DNA of 64,000 nucleotides from Porogramme epimiltina (lineage: Eukaryota > Basidiomycota > Agaricomycetes > Polyporales > Polyporaceae): NCBI GenBank assembly GCA_900155495.1, contig FTLJ01000435.1:1-64000 (forward strand). The letters run 5' to 3'. The position numbers were made by a program, and so were the translations under genes. The stretch's first letter is position 1, and each line of letters starts with the position of its first letter. Positions 55,001 through 64,000 of this stretch are shown here, piece after piece. Below the pieces are notes generated by a model that worked only from the letters and a program-made list of their open reading frames with translations, ran no database searches and had not been told where the DNA came from.

Positions 55001-56372
55001 CTTCGTAGCCCTTCTTCGCGCGCTTGAACGAGCCTTCTGGGAGTTTACACTTCTTGTTCGACATAAGGTGCCCGCCCTGGCTAAATGCCATGCCCTCAAG
55101 GTCGACCGTAGCCTTGGGCTGGACAGTGGATCCGGGAGCGAGTGTAGCTGTCTTCGGAACAGCGTCGACTTTGGGCTTGTCGTCCACGTCCATCGCGTCG
55201 GACCGCGTCTTCGTCTTCCGGTCGCCGGACAACTCCCGCAGAATCCACCCCACACCTTTCTCCCGCATAGCGACCTCTACGTTGACGCGCTCGTCCGCAT
55301 CACTACGCATGAGCTTCGTGCACCAGACCACGACGTCCCGGTTCTTGACGAACTTGCGGATGAGAGGGAAATGCTGGTACTCGAAGAGGTCCATGAGCTG
55401 GTTCTCGCAGTCGCGGACGCTCGACTCAGACCCTAGGATGGAGAGCACCGAGGCAGCCTTGTCGGCAGCGGTGACGGGGTCGGGGTAGACTTCTGAGACT
55501 TGTCGCTGGACCCAGAAACCGTCGATGGAATGAGGAGAGACGATGTCCTTGTCGACCTGCGCCTTGCCTTGTTGCGCTGCGGACGACCCGCCGATGACCA
55601 ACTCGTCCTCGCCCTCTAACGACTCCGGCGGAGCTTCCGCGCCTTCTTCCGCCTCTCCCCCTTCGTCGTCCGACTCTTCCCTGACCTCGTACCCTTCTTC
55701 GTCCTCTTCCTCTTCCTCCTCCTCGTCAAACACCACAGCTACTCCCATCTCGTCGTCGATCTCCGCCTCCTTCCTCTCCATGTCGGGGTCGACCATCTGC
55801 TCGTCCTCGACGCCGTAGTCGGTGATCTTCTTCGAGAGGTTGATGAGCTGCGCGAAAGACTCGTTCGAGACGGAGCCGAGGATCTCTTCAACTTCCTTCT
55901 TCTTGTCAAAGTCCTTCATGCCCTCGTTCTTGAGCGTCTCGAGCACCGTGTCGGCCGCGCTCCGCACGACGTCTTGCGCCTGGTCGCCGAGAGCCTGGTG
56001 AACGTTTGCGAGGATGAGCTCGTAAACCTCGCGCGTTTCGGCAGTGCGTGGGCGGTAGGTGAGGCCCTCGACGTCCTCGGTGGCCTCAATGATGTCGGTG
56101 TAGCCAAAGCCAACGTCTGCTGTCCTGCGCTTGGCTGGCCGCTCCGACGCGTCCTGCTTGTCTGCCGCCTTCTTCTTCTTCTTTTCAAGGTCCTTCGGAG
56201 CTTCGCGCTGTACGCGCGAGCCCATTTCCCGCGGGTCTATACGACCGACGAGGGAAGTAGGCGCGCCGTCCGGCTCCTTGTCGCGTCGTGGCAGAGCAGA
56301 CCGGTCGGCAGTGAGAACGAGCGAGGAGATGGCGGCATAGTTGTAGCCAGAGAGATCCCTTTTGGCCGACAT
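49026..56372 (-). CDS. BRR2: BRR2, U5 snRNP Ski2-like RNA helicase, about 2166 aa
   Basis: Spliceosomal helicase that unwinds U4/U6. Minus exons: 56372-54807, 54755-53506, 53451-53130, 53076-52904, 52848-52753, 52694-52616, 52562-52539, 52485-52400, 52346-51605, 51548-51292, 51240-50847, 50797-50483, 50430-50274, 50223-50161, 50108-49681, 49625-49522, 49470-49026. The N-terminal 440 residues include an acidic stretch and the plug-like [20 protein letters not shown]. Cassette 1 has [35 protein letters not shown] and [12 protein letters not shown]; a Sec63/FN3 unit follows. Cassette 2 has GAPTGSGKT but DEVQ in place of DExH, and CRPL in place of the RxGR motif, so it is probably a non-hydrolysing regulator as in other Brr2. 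It ends in an acidic tail ([15 protein letters not shown]). Exon 7 is a 24-base microexon. Confidence 0.95.
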
Positions 56373-57729
56373 GATGAAGAGTGGGGGTCGTGAATGACGT
56401 CCTCGGCGCCGTCGAAAGCGTCGAGGGGGATGAGGGGGGCGGTGAGCAAGGTAGAAGGCGCAGGTATGCGACGCGCCACCTGAACTTTCTTCGGAATTTG
56501 CCGTTTGCTAATCAGCGCTTATGTTGGTATACGCAAGTAACAACAATATATTGAGAGACTTACAACTCACAACTCCGTCTTCTTCCCTCCTGAATTCATC
56601 GGCTCGTAAACAAGATTCCGGAAGCAGGGATCGGCATTTACTTCCAGAGGATAGTATGCCCCGAACCTTCCGCCACCTGTGGAAGGTTCGCCCCGAGAGT
56701 CGATAGCAATGTTCCGGGGACCACCAGCTCTAGCCTGAGCTGGGCGTCCTCAGATAAGTAACAAGATGGGGCAAGCGACTGCGTGGCCACGGCTGGGTCG
56801 AGAACATGCGTGTATCTCATACCTCATTCCGACGGCCTCAGAAGAGCCATGCCAGCATCACGGCCTAGACGGCAACTCGTGTGTGCAACAGAGGGCATGG
56901 GCACTCACATTCCTTCAAAATCGTCACAATAGAATGCTGGCGGCGGAGAATCAAGCGAACGGGATAACGAATGTTGGGACTTGGAGGACGAGAACATAAT
57001 CTCTAATACACCCTCTTTCAAAAAGAGCGATACAGTAAGTGGCATGCTATATTATGTCCCTTGAATGCGGTCGTTCATACAAGGCTTCTATGAATCGTCA
57101 TACTCCAATCTGACCGCAGATGCCTAGGCCTCATATACAAGCCGCGCCATCGAGACACCGTGTACCCGCAACGCCATGACTGATGCGGCCATAGAATGCG
57201 CATCCAGCGGTGGACTGAGCAAGGCACAAGATAACAATGTCACGATGCTGGTGGGCAACTTATTACTTCACCATCACACTCTTAGTCGGCAGTAATAGTC
57301 ACCAGATGGTCCGTTTATACCTTTCAGTGTTTTCTCTACCCAAAGAAGACCAAGGGCTCCCACTCGGCCCTCTTCAACGCCTATACAATCAGAATCAACA
57401 TCCACTACGCACCTGCGGCGCAGTTGCATCTGGTATGAGTCAACACCTCGACTGCGCTTCAAGCCTCAAGCGGCATCTGTCCGCTTCCATCTCACCGCGC
57501 CGGGGGACACGTCTCTCTGCGGCACGCTTCGCTCAAGGCCCAGATGATGTAGGCTCTTCGAAGGGCCGGAGCGCCATGTTCCAGACACGCGCCGATGCTC
57601 AAGGCCGTCTGCCGACAGGGAGACGCAGCCTTCCGGCAGCGTTGGCTTTGCCCAGGTGGTTTACGTTGCCAGTTGTCACCGAGTCGTGGCAGTGTGCCAA
57701 ACAAAATCATCGGCTACGTCTTGCATTCG
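56373..57729. other. Divergent intergenic region BRR2 / GST 1
   Basis: About 1.4 kb. A 211-codon open frame at 57237-57872 overlaps the first GST exon in another frame and is not credible. No RNA gene or repeat seen. Confidence 0.45.
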
Positions 57730-57737
57730 TATATAAT
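57730..57737 (+). promoter_or_regulatory. TATA box of GST 1
   Basis: TATATAAT at 57730-57737, 78 bases before the GST ATG (57815). Typical of inducible detoxification genes. Confidence 0.5.
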
Positions 57738-57814
57738 GCTCGTCACGTATCCCGGCTTCCGTATCCGCAAACGGAGGCCTCTCAATCTTCTTTCTACCCG
57801 ACAGGAGCACCAAA

Positions 57815-58771
57815 ATGTCCGAGATCAAGAGGATCACACTCTATGCTGCGGTCGTACGTTCGCTCAGGCTAAGTTGATCTAGTTGACCCATTGACACGGA
57901 TCTGCTCCCCTCTAGGACTCGCCATTCCCCCACCGGGTTTTGCTTGCTCTCGAAGAAGCGAAAGCCAAGTATGATGTCGTTTGGATCAACCTCATCAATA
58001 AGGAAGAATGGTACGAAGAGAAAGTGAATACCAACGGTGGAAGGGTATGCAGACACTTCAACACGATCTGCTATTGCTCTAGGCTTACTATCTTGTTCGT
58101 CTCTAGGTCCCTTTTCTCGTCTACGGCGGGCCGGAGCTACGTCCCGGCGATGCACTCTCGCCCGATTCCTTCCTGCTCTCCGAGTCCCTCATCATCATGG
58201 AGTTCCTCGCCGACCTCTTCCCTGACGCGAAACTCCTCCCCGCCGACCCCATCGCCCGCGCGAAAGCTCGCCTGTTCGCGCACCTCGTTGACACCAAGTT
58301 CATCCCCGCCTTCGCTGGCTGCGTCTTCCTCGGCGGGCCTCCGGAACCGCTATACGCCATGCTTGACACGCTCCAGGCGTTCCTCCCGCCGGACGGCGGT
58401 TACGTTGCGGGCGACTGGAGCATCGCCGACGCAGCCTTCATTCCATGGTTCCTGCGTCTCGAGGCCATCCTTGCCTTGAACCCCGTGACGATGTCCCCCG
58501 AAGTAGCAGAGGCGGCGTCGGGCATGGTCCGCTCGGAGCGCTTCGCGCGCCTACAACAGTGGAAGAGGGACAACGTCGCGCGCCCGACCATGGCGAAAAC
58601 GTATGACGAGGTATGGTTTTATGCTTTCTGGTATCGCGTTGGATGTTGTGCTAATGCGCGTGGTGGTTTCCATAGCCAGCGGTGGTTCAGAAATGGCATG
58701 AGCGCATGGAGAGGTTCCAGAAGACGGGCAAGCTTAACAGCGATATCACCCTCCCAATCCCGCAGAAGTAG
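57815..58771 (+). CDS. Glutathione S-transferase, 255 aa
   Basis: Cytosolic GST that conjugates or handles glutathione adducts of toxic compounds. Exons: 57815-57853, 57916-58044, 58107-58610, 58676-58771. The N-terminal thioredoxin fold is RITLYAAVDSPFPHRVLLAL, with Ser (SPFP) where omega/lambda GSTs have a catalytic Cys. Then NTNGGRVPFLVYGG (the cis-Pro) and LLSESLIIMEFLADLFPD, the Glu-Ser glutathione site. The helical C-terminal half holds VAGDWSIADAAFIPWFLRLE (N-capping box) and ends KTGKLNSDITLPIPQK. The class cannot be assigned firmly; Ser-containing fungal GSTs of the Ure2p/omega-like groups are candidates. It is convergent with a divergent paralog 149 bases downstream. Confidence 0.9.
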
Positions 58772-58920
58772 GGGGCGAAACATAGCCTCTGCTAGCCATA
58801 ACATAACTACTCGTGTACAATTACTACTCCGTTCAAGGATGCCGTGGTTGATAACAATTGAGAAGCAATTTGTAGTGATAGGATTTGAGGGATCCCCTGG
58901 CTTTCTACTACCGCTACCGG

Positions 58921-59812
58921 CTAAGAACAGTGAAAACCTAGAAAATTCCTGTAATGCTGTACCATCTCTTCCTGTGCTAAAACGTTTAGCAGCCATCATC
59001 AAGATTATACAGCACTACTCACCCCGTCCCAAGTATTCCTTACGCTAGGCCGTGCGCTCGCATCCGCTATGTATTTCATTAAGCGTGCGAGGCTCGGGCT
59101 TTTCAAGCCGTCCAGCATCTTCCTGCCCTCCGCGATCGTGTACTTCCCGAGCCCCCATTCCAGAATGACAGGAAGGCGTACAAGGAAAGGCGCCACGCCC
59201 GCATCCCCTAGTGACCACCGTCCGACCACGAAGGGCCCTCCATGGATTTTCTCCTCTTCTGCGGGAGGGAGGAGTGCTTGTAGTTCTCCCAGCTTTTCGA
59301 TGAGTGCCTCCGGAGTTCCAGTACCGAAAAGGAAGGCACGGAATGCGTCGAGGACGTTGTTGTCGAAGAACACCCAAAAGAAACGTGACCGGGCAAGTTT
59401 CACGGGGTGTGAGGGTCGCAGACCAGAGTCAGGAAAGAGGTCGGCTACGAACTCAACGAGTACGAGGGATTCTGAGAGCTTTGCGGACTCGGGAGAGGGT
59501 TTGTCGGGTGAGGTAGGTGGCCCCCCATATGCCATTGAAGGGAACTGTGGTGGTTCAGGGTTGTTGACCAAGTTAGGGAGGGGGAGCGCTGACTTTACCG
59601 AGGGGGTTGATTTTGAAGTACCACGACGGCTTCTTCTGTGGGTCGATGGTATACAAGGTATATTTCGCCCTAGCTTCTTCGAGAGCAATACGAACACATT
59701 GGGTATTGATGGCCATCTATAACGGAAATCGGATTAAGCGGTGCAACCTGTGAAGTATGTTAGCGGAATCACGTACCGCGCTGGTGTACAAATGAATTTG
59801 GTGTGAAGACAT
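58921..59812 (-). CDS. Divergent glutathione S-transferase, about 243 aa
   Basis: Paralog of GST 1 on the opposite strand. Minus exons: 59812-59777, 59716-59594, 59544-59023, 58971-58921. The order of parts and intron positions resemble GST 1: MSSHQIHLYTSA, then MAINTQCVRIALEEARAKY, PLGKFPSMAYGG, KLSESLVLVEFVADLFPD (Glu-Ser site kept), and FVVGRWSLGDAGVAPFLVRL (the N-capping box). The SPFP active-site block is replaced by SAMAINTQCV, so the residue activating glutathione is not evident (a Cys occurs seven residues later). The last exon (EEMVQHYRNFLGFHCS) is inferred from frame and the position of the paralog's last exon; without it the ORF would end at 59005 after GVSSAV. Evolution looks faster than in GST 1. 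Confidence 0.75.
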
Positions 59813-61318
59813 CTTCTGTAAGGGGTTGATCAACAGGGTGAACGTTGCGCTCCAAATGCACCCGTGTATTCCCTTGACCTGCTTTTACGCTCTTCTGTGG
59901 CACTAGGCTGTGAAAAGCTTTTAACAGGGGATGCTCCTACTAGTTACCCCGATGGACCGGTAATCGGCGATTCGCTGGGATATGTAAGTGGGGCCTCATT
60001 GCGATACTGCACTTCAGTAAGCGCACGCCTAGGGCATAAACGGCGAAAAACGTGATGTCTCCGGCATGCTGTTTCCACGCCAATGGCACGGACACCTTTC
60101 GTGGGGCCCCGGGCAGAAGACTTTGAAGACATGGTTTTAAAACCTCCGGCTTGGAATACTAGCAAAGTTCGCCCGTACTTGAGCTGCGACGTGACTAGTA
60201 CAGCACGGCTGAAGAGCCTAACTTCGGGTAACCTCAATGTCGTGATAACAAAACAAGCGCAGCGAGCTTAGATGTCAGTGTGAGAGTAGCCACAGTGGCA
60301 GAGGGATCGGGGCCGAAGCAACACACAGTGGTATTAGGGAGCATCAACTTGTATGATGACTCTTCATAGCGGGGATTACCTGTCTTTTCGGGGATTCAAC
60401 TCGTTCCACGACACTATCGGCCATCACTTTTGTAATCAATTACATAAGGATACCTACTCACGCCACAGCCCTCTTCTGCGTCCAGACTCCGCTGCTAGTC
60501 CCAGTCACCACTCATTCCGCTAGCCTTTGACTAATCAATTGTGCTATGTACTCCCTTTCTCTACAGAAACCTAGCGAAGCTGAGCAAGACCCTTCGTAAA
60601 TATAAGCACTGTCATTGTGTTCCTGTCAGGTCTCGCCGGCGGGCCCCTGCATTGTCACCACGAACTCGGCCTCTGCTTACCCGACACATTGCCGCGCTCG
60701 ACGAGCCGCGGGCCTGGGATTATCGTGACCGTGCTGTGCTCCACCCAAAGTATGCGCGGTGGGCACTCATTGCCTCGGGCAACCGAGCATGTACATGTAT
60801 AGCCCGGGGAAGTTGTACTGATTCAACTCCTGGCTCATGCGCAAATGAGGCTAGCACGTGCGTATAGTTCACATTTACGTGCTGCTCCACAACCTGATGA
60901 AGGGAATAGAAAAAAGATGACGTTACTCGGGAACCAGCGAGACACTTGGGCTGTCAATATTACTTATCAACTCGCATCGAATATGTGGTAAGTCAATGGC
61001 GGGTGATGACGTTGCAGTGTTGGATGGGTCTTCACCGGATTTCTCATGCAAGCCAGTTAAACTTCTACCAGGAAAGAAAGTGGCACCTCATATGCCGCAT
61101 GCATCTCTTGGACGCTCCACAATGCCGCGTCACTCACTCCAAATTTGGATGCAGTTTATCTGAAAGACCCTTCTATTCCCGATAAGACACATTCTAGTGA
61201 CATGTGCCTGATGGTTGGAACAGATACCACGCTCACATTTTAAAAGGTGCATGCAATGTGTGCTTACTTATAAGTGCGAGTGCTGATACACGCCACAGGG
61301 CATCTCGCCGCCATCATC
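59813..61318. other. Intergenic region without a supported gene
   Basis: 1.5 kb with only short ORFs (for example 60083-60271, 60541-60867) of no recognisable family. No repeats, TATA box or RNA genes assigned. Confidence 0.45.
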
Positions 61319-62115
61319 ATGCCACTATTCATCGCGCCGATGTTGAAGACACCACTGCTCAAAATTCCCCTACTCCTCTCTTATGCAGTAGGTACATGGC
61401 AGGGCATGGCGCCGCCGCCCCAAAAGCCACCTTCCGTGAAGGAGCAAGATAGAATGAACGGTCGGAGGGAGTTCCTAACCCAAACAGCTTGGTTCAACGC
61501 GATTGTGAAGGTTAGTTGGGGCTGTTGTGCCAAAACTTATGGGCTAACCTGACAAATGCTGGGATATCATAGAATGCACTCTGCGGACTCGCCGTGGCCG
61601 AGTCTATCGCTCTCCTCGCCCAATCTTTTCCCTCCTTCTTCTCCTTCCATATCCTCGAGGCTTTCCCTGAGTACCCACTTGGGCTAGGACTGGACACTCT
61701 TGCCCTCACAGGACTCAGCCTCGGCATCGGCGGCGGCGGGATCCGCGTCTGGTGTTACCGGGTACTGGGCCGGTTCTTTACCTGGCAGATGGCCGTGCAC
61801 GACGAGCATGAGCTTATCACCTCAGGCCCTTACGCGCTCGCGCGGCACCCGAGCTACACAGGCTGCGTCCTTATGGTCGTCGGCAACATCGCGCTTCTGA
61901 CGAGCCCGCGGTCGATTTTCGTCGCCGGAGGTTTGGCGGGCGTGACAGCAATTAAGGCGGGGGCGGTGGTTGGCATGTTGTATATGGCTTGGGTGTGCAT
62001 GCAGCTGCTGAGGAGGATGTCAACAGAGGACGATGCGCTCCGTGAAGAGTTTGGGGCGAAATGGGAGGAGTGGGCAAAGCGGACGCCGTACAAGTTGTTC
62101 CCGTGGGTGTACTGA
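61319..62115 (+). CDS. Isoprenylcysteine O-methyltransferase-like (Ste14/ICMT) membrane protein 1, about 244 aa
   Basis: Integral ER-membrane enzyme family that methylates the C-terminal prenyl-cysteine of Ras-like proteins and pheromones using SAM. Two exons, 61319-61510 and 61573-62115. Start at the first in-frame ATG (MPLFIAPMLKTPLLK); a second Met eight codons in matches the paralog's start better. Hydrophobic helices: LLKIPLLLSYAVG, ALCGLAVAESIALLAQSF, TLALTGLSLGIGGGGIRVW, VLMVVGNIALLT and AVVGMLYMAWVCM. The ICMT signature is complete: VWCYRVLGRFFTWQM, then GPYALARHPSYTGCVL with the catalytic/SAM-binding RHPSYTG. The C terminus is LREEFGAKWEEWAKRTPYKL then FPWVY. Mushrooms carry several such paralogs besides the true Ste14, so the substrate may not be a prenyl protein. 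Confidence 0.88.
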
Positions 62116-63058
62116 ACCGTCCCACGAACGTCGGCATCGGCGGTGAGTCGTCCCTCGCTATTTCTGCATCCGAAGGCGGTGTTCCGTGACTGACGGGCCG
62201 GTATAATAAGGGTCCGTTTCTCAACGTTCAACGGCAATGTTCAATTTTAGCCGGGGCGCGGTGATTGAGTTATACTTCTACGCTAGGCATCAGCACAAAT
62301 ACGTCGATCAGGGACGCTCAAAAGCCTCAGCTCACCTTTTGGGGTGTCTTGTATGCGTCTCGGCCTCAGGCGGGGACATAAGCAACCAGCTTTGGGGCCT
62401 GTATTTGATTAGAACATGGGAAAGTTTTCCATTCACGCTGTCATCATGGCCAGCACGTGTATGCACGTATCAAGGCCCATGTCCGCGGCGAACCTTTGCT
62501 TTGGCTTCCGGTTACCTGACTGGTGGTGTTCGCAGGGGCCATCGCCCACATCTGATACAAAGGGACCTGAATCTAGTCAATGAGTATGATCATAAGATGC
62601 GACTTCTATGAACCAGTAAGGCAACTGAGCCGGCTTGTCTTAATGGAAGGATGTCTATCACACATGTTTGGGCCTCATGTAGTTCTTCTTTTTCTCCTCA
62701 TGTATCTCTATCTTGACATGTAGTGTGAACGTTCCGCCGGCGCTATGGCTGAAGAACATCCACGGATATGTAAGGAATGAATCTGTTCATGTATTCGCTC
62801 ACGTACAGCTTCATCAGACCAGCATAAGTAGACGTCTTTCCCGATGACAGCTTCCCTCCAGCGGGTTGTTCGCCAATGAGCTACCGGCATTCGCGTGTCG
62901 GGTGCAGAGCTCAGCTCAACTGCGACAGGTCTCAACTTACGCGAGACATCGCAGTGACCGGCAAGTACCTGACTTGGGTCGACAAGATGCATCAGCACAC
63001 ATGCGCGTAAAGATACATAATGTTACTCACCGGTCGGCGAGACGACAAACCCCCAGAC
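62116..63058. other. Spacer between the two ICMT-like genes
   Basis: 943 bases, no supported gene. It is not visibly similar to the region upstream of the first copy. Confidence 0.45.
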
Positions 63059-63861
63059 ATGTCTTCGCCTCAGCTCATCATCAAGGTCTCGCTGCTGCTC
63101 GCTCACGCCATCTGCAGTTACTATGGCATGACCCCGCCGACCCCAGCTCCTCGCCCTGCAGACGAGAAACCGAATAGGGTCGTTATCCCCGACTTCTTGA
63201 ACCGCGTCCCGGGACTGCAAAAGGCCCTGACAATGTCCGCCAAGGTCAGCCCTCCCGCGTGCTCACACCTCTCTCCCCACTTACCCTCCTACAGATCCTC
63301 CTTTGTTCGACTGCAGCCGCCGAAGCCGTCGCGCTGCTCGCCCAGAACCTCCCTACCGCCTCTCACTTCCCACCCGCTCTCTCCGCCATCCTCCCCACAG
63401 CTCGCACAGACATCGCACCCCTCGCTCTCGCCGCCTACGTGCTCGCGATCACCGGCGGACTTACGCGCGTATGGTGCCACCGCACCCTCGGCCGCTTCTT
63501 CACCTGGGAGATGTCCGTCCGCGCCGACCACCGGCTCGTCACCGCAGGCCCGTACTCGCTCGTCCGGCACCCGAGCTACGCCGGCTGGCTGCTGCTCATG
63601 GCCGGGAGCGTTCTCTTCCTCTTCGGTGGGGGCGCGAGTGCGGCTGCGGCGGGCGAGACGTTCTTCATGCGATCAGGGGTATGGCGTTCGACGGTCGGGC
63701 GCATCGTGACAAGTGGGCTTGTTGCGCACCTGACATGGGTGACGGGGGCCCTGCTATGGCGAACGGGCACGGAGGACAGGATGCTGCGGACCGAGTTCGG
63801 GAAGGAGTGGGAGAAGTGGGCGCGCGGGACGAGATATCGCCTGATCCCTTGCGTATATTGA
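63059..63861 (+). CDS. Isoprenylcysteine O-methyltransferase-like (Ste14/ICMT) membrane protein 2, about 250 aa
   Basis: Tandem paralog of the previous gene with the same two-exon structure: 63059-63244 and 63295-63861. The intron lies at the same place (after MSAK here, NAIVK in copy 1). The start is MSSPQLIIKVSLLLAHAI. ICMT signature: VWCHRTLGRFFTWEMSV, GPYSLVRHPSYAGWLLL, and C terminus LRTEFGKEWEKWARGTRYRL then IPCVY. Between helices there is a longer Gly/Ala loop (FGGGGASAAAAGETFFM) than in copy 1. All signature residues are kept, so it is probably active. Amino-acid divergence from copy 1 is large, so the duplication is old. Confidence 0.88.
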
Positions 63862-64000
63862 TCGCGCGGCGTGCCCACCTGCACTGGATTGAATGTGGAA
63901 GTGTCTTTAATGGCGGAAGTTAGATACAGCCCGAGCTCGACGGCGATGGTTTTTGTGCGGAAACCTAAAGCGATGGCTATATGAGCCTTTGGTCCACTTG

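Noticed and set aside
57237..57872. 211-codon plus ORF before GST 1
   Set aside because: No family resemblance, and it overlaps the first GST exon in another frame and the TATA box.

Overview
The window is nuclear DNA of a filamentous basidiomycete, most likely an Agaricomycete (mushroom or polypore lineage). The genes are dense and lie on both strands. Nearly all are split by many short introns of about 45-60 bases with GTRNGY donors. Coding DNA is GC-rich. The gene set is fungal: a Trl1-type tRNA ligase, the fungalysin M36 protease, Atg18 and Atg14, HAP3, and paralogous mushroom families (GSTs, Ste14-like methyltransferases). All exon joins given here were worked out by eye from reading frame, splice signals and protein family similarity.

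Layout. 1-1.1 kb: 5' part of the tRNA ligase TRL1 (minus), running off the left edge. 1.8-2.4 kb: cupin A (minus). 3.0-5.5 kb: EXO70 (plus). 5.6-8.3 kb: a divergent E(z)/KMT6-type SET protein (minus), sharing a 311-base promoter with ATG18 (plus, 8.6-10.3 kb). 10.9-12.5 kb: a disordered protein of unknown function. 13.3-14.0 kb: HAP3/NF-YB. 14.5-15.2 kb: cupin B, a duplicate of cupin A that also keeps the promoter. 15.5-17.0 kb: an alpha/beta-hydrolase fold protein that lacks its nucleophile serine. 17.6-18.5 kb: a small two-helix membrane protein with an upstream ORF. 20.4-22.4 kb: secreted fungalysin. 23.0-24.6 kb: F-box protein. 25.0-28.7 kb: a long coiled-coil protein. 30.1-31.8 kb: a decayed FAD-linked oxidase. 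33.1-34.4 kb: a seven-helix membrane protein. 34.8-36.8 kb: ATG14 (minus). 37.2-42.0 kb: a 2-kb tandem duplication of an unusual trypsin-fold protein with a coiled-coil insert; copy 1 has lost its start codon. 44.6-48.5 kb: a P-type cation ATPase related to the Na+/K+ type. 49.0-56.4 kb: the spliceosomal helicase BRR2 (minus). 57.8-59.8 kb: two convergent GST genes. 61.3-63.9 kb: two tandem isoprenylcysteine methyltransferase-like genes.

Functions. Most genes are ordinary housekeeping: tRNA splicing (TRL1), pre-mRNA splicing (BRR2), exocytosis (EXO70), and autophagy. ATG14 gives the class III PI3-kinase its autophagy role and ATG18 reads the resulting PtdIns3P. CCAAT-box transcription is represented by HAP3. 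The accessory part consists of repeated local duplications (cupin, trypsin-fold, GST and ICMT pairs) and enzymes with altered catalytic centres (E(z), the hydrolase, the P-type ATPase ion site). I see no CRISPR array, no intact transposon and no convincing tRNA or rRNA gene. The best candidates for something undescribed are the trypsin-fold/coiled-coil pair and the set of proteins with altered active sites.
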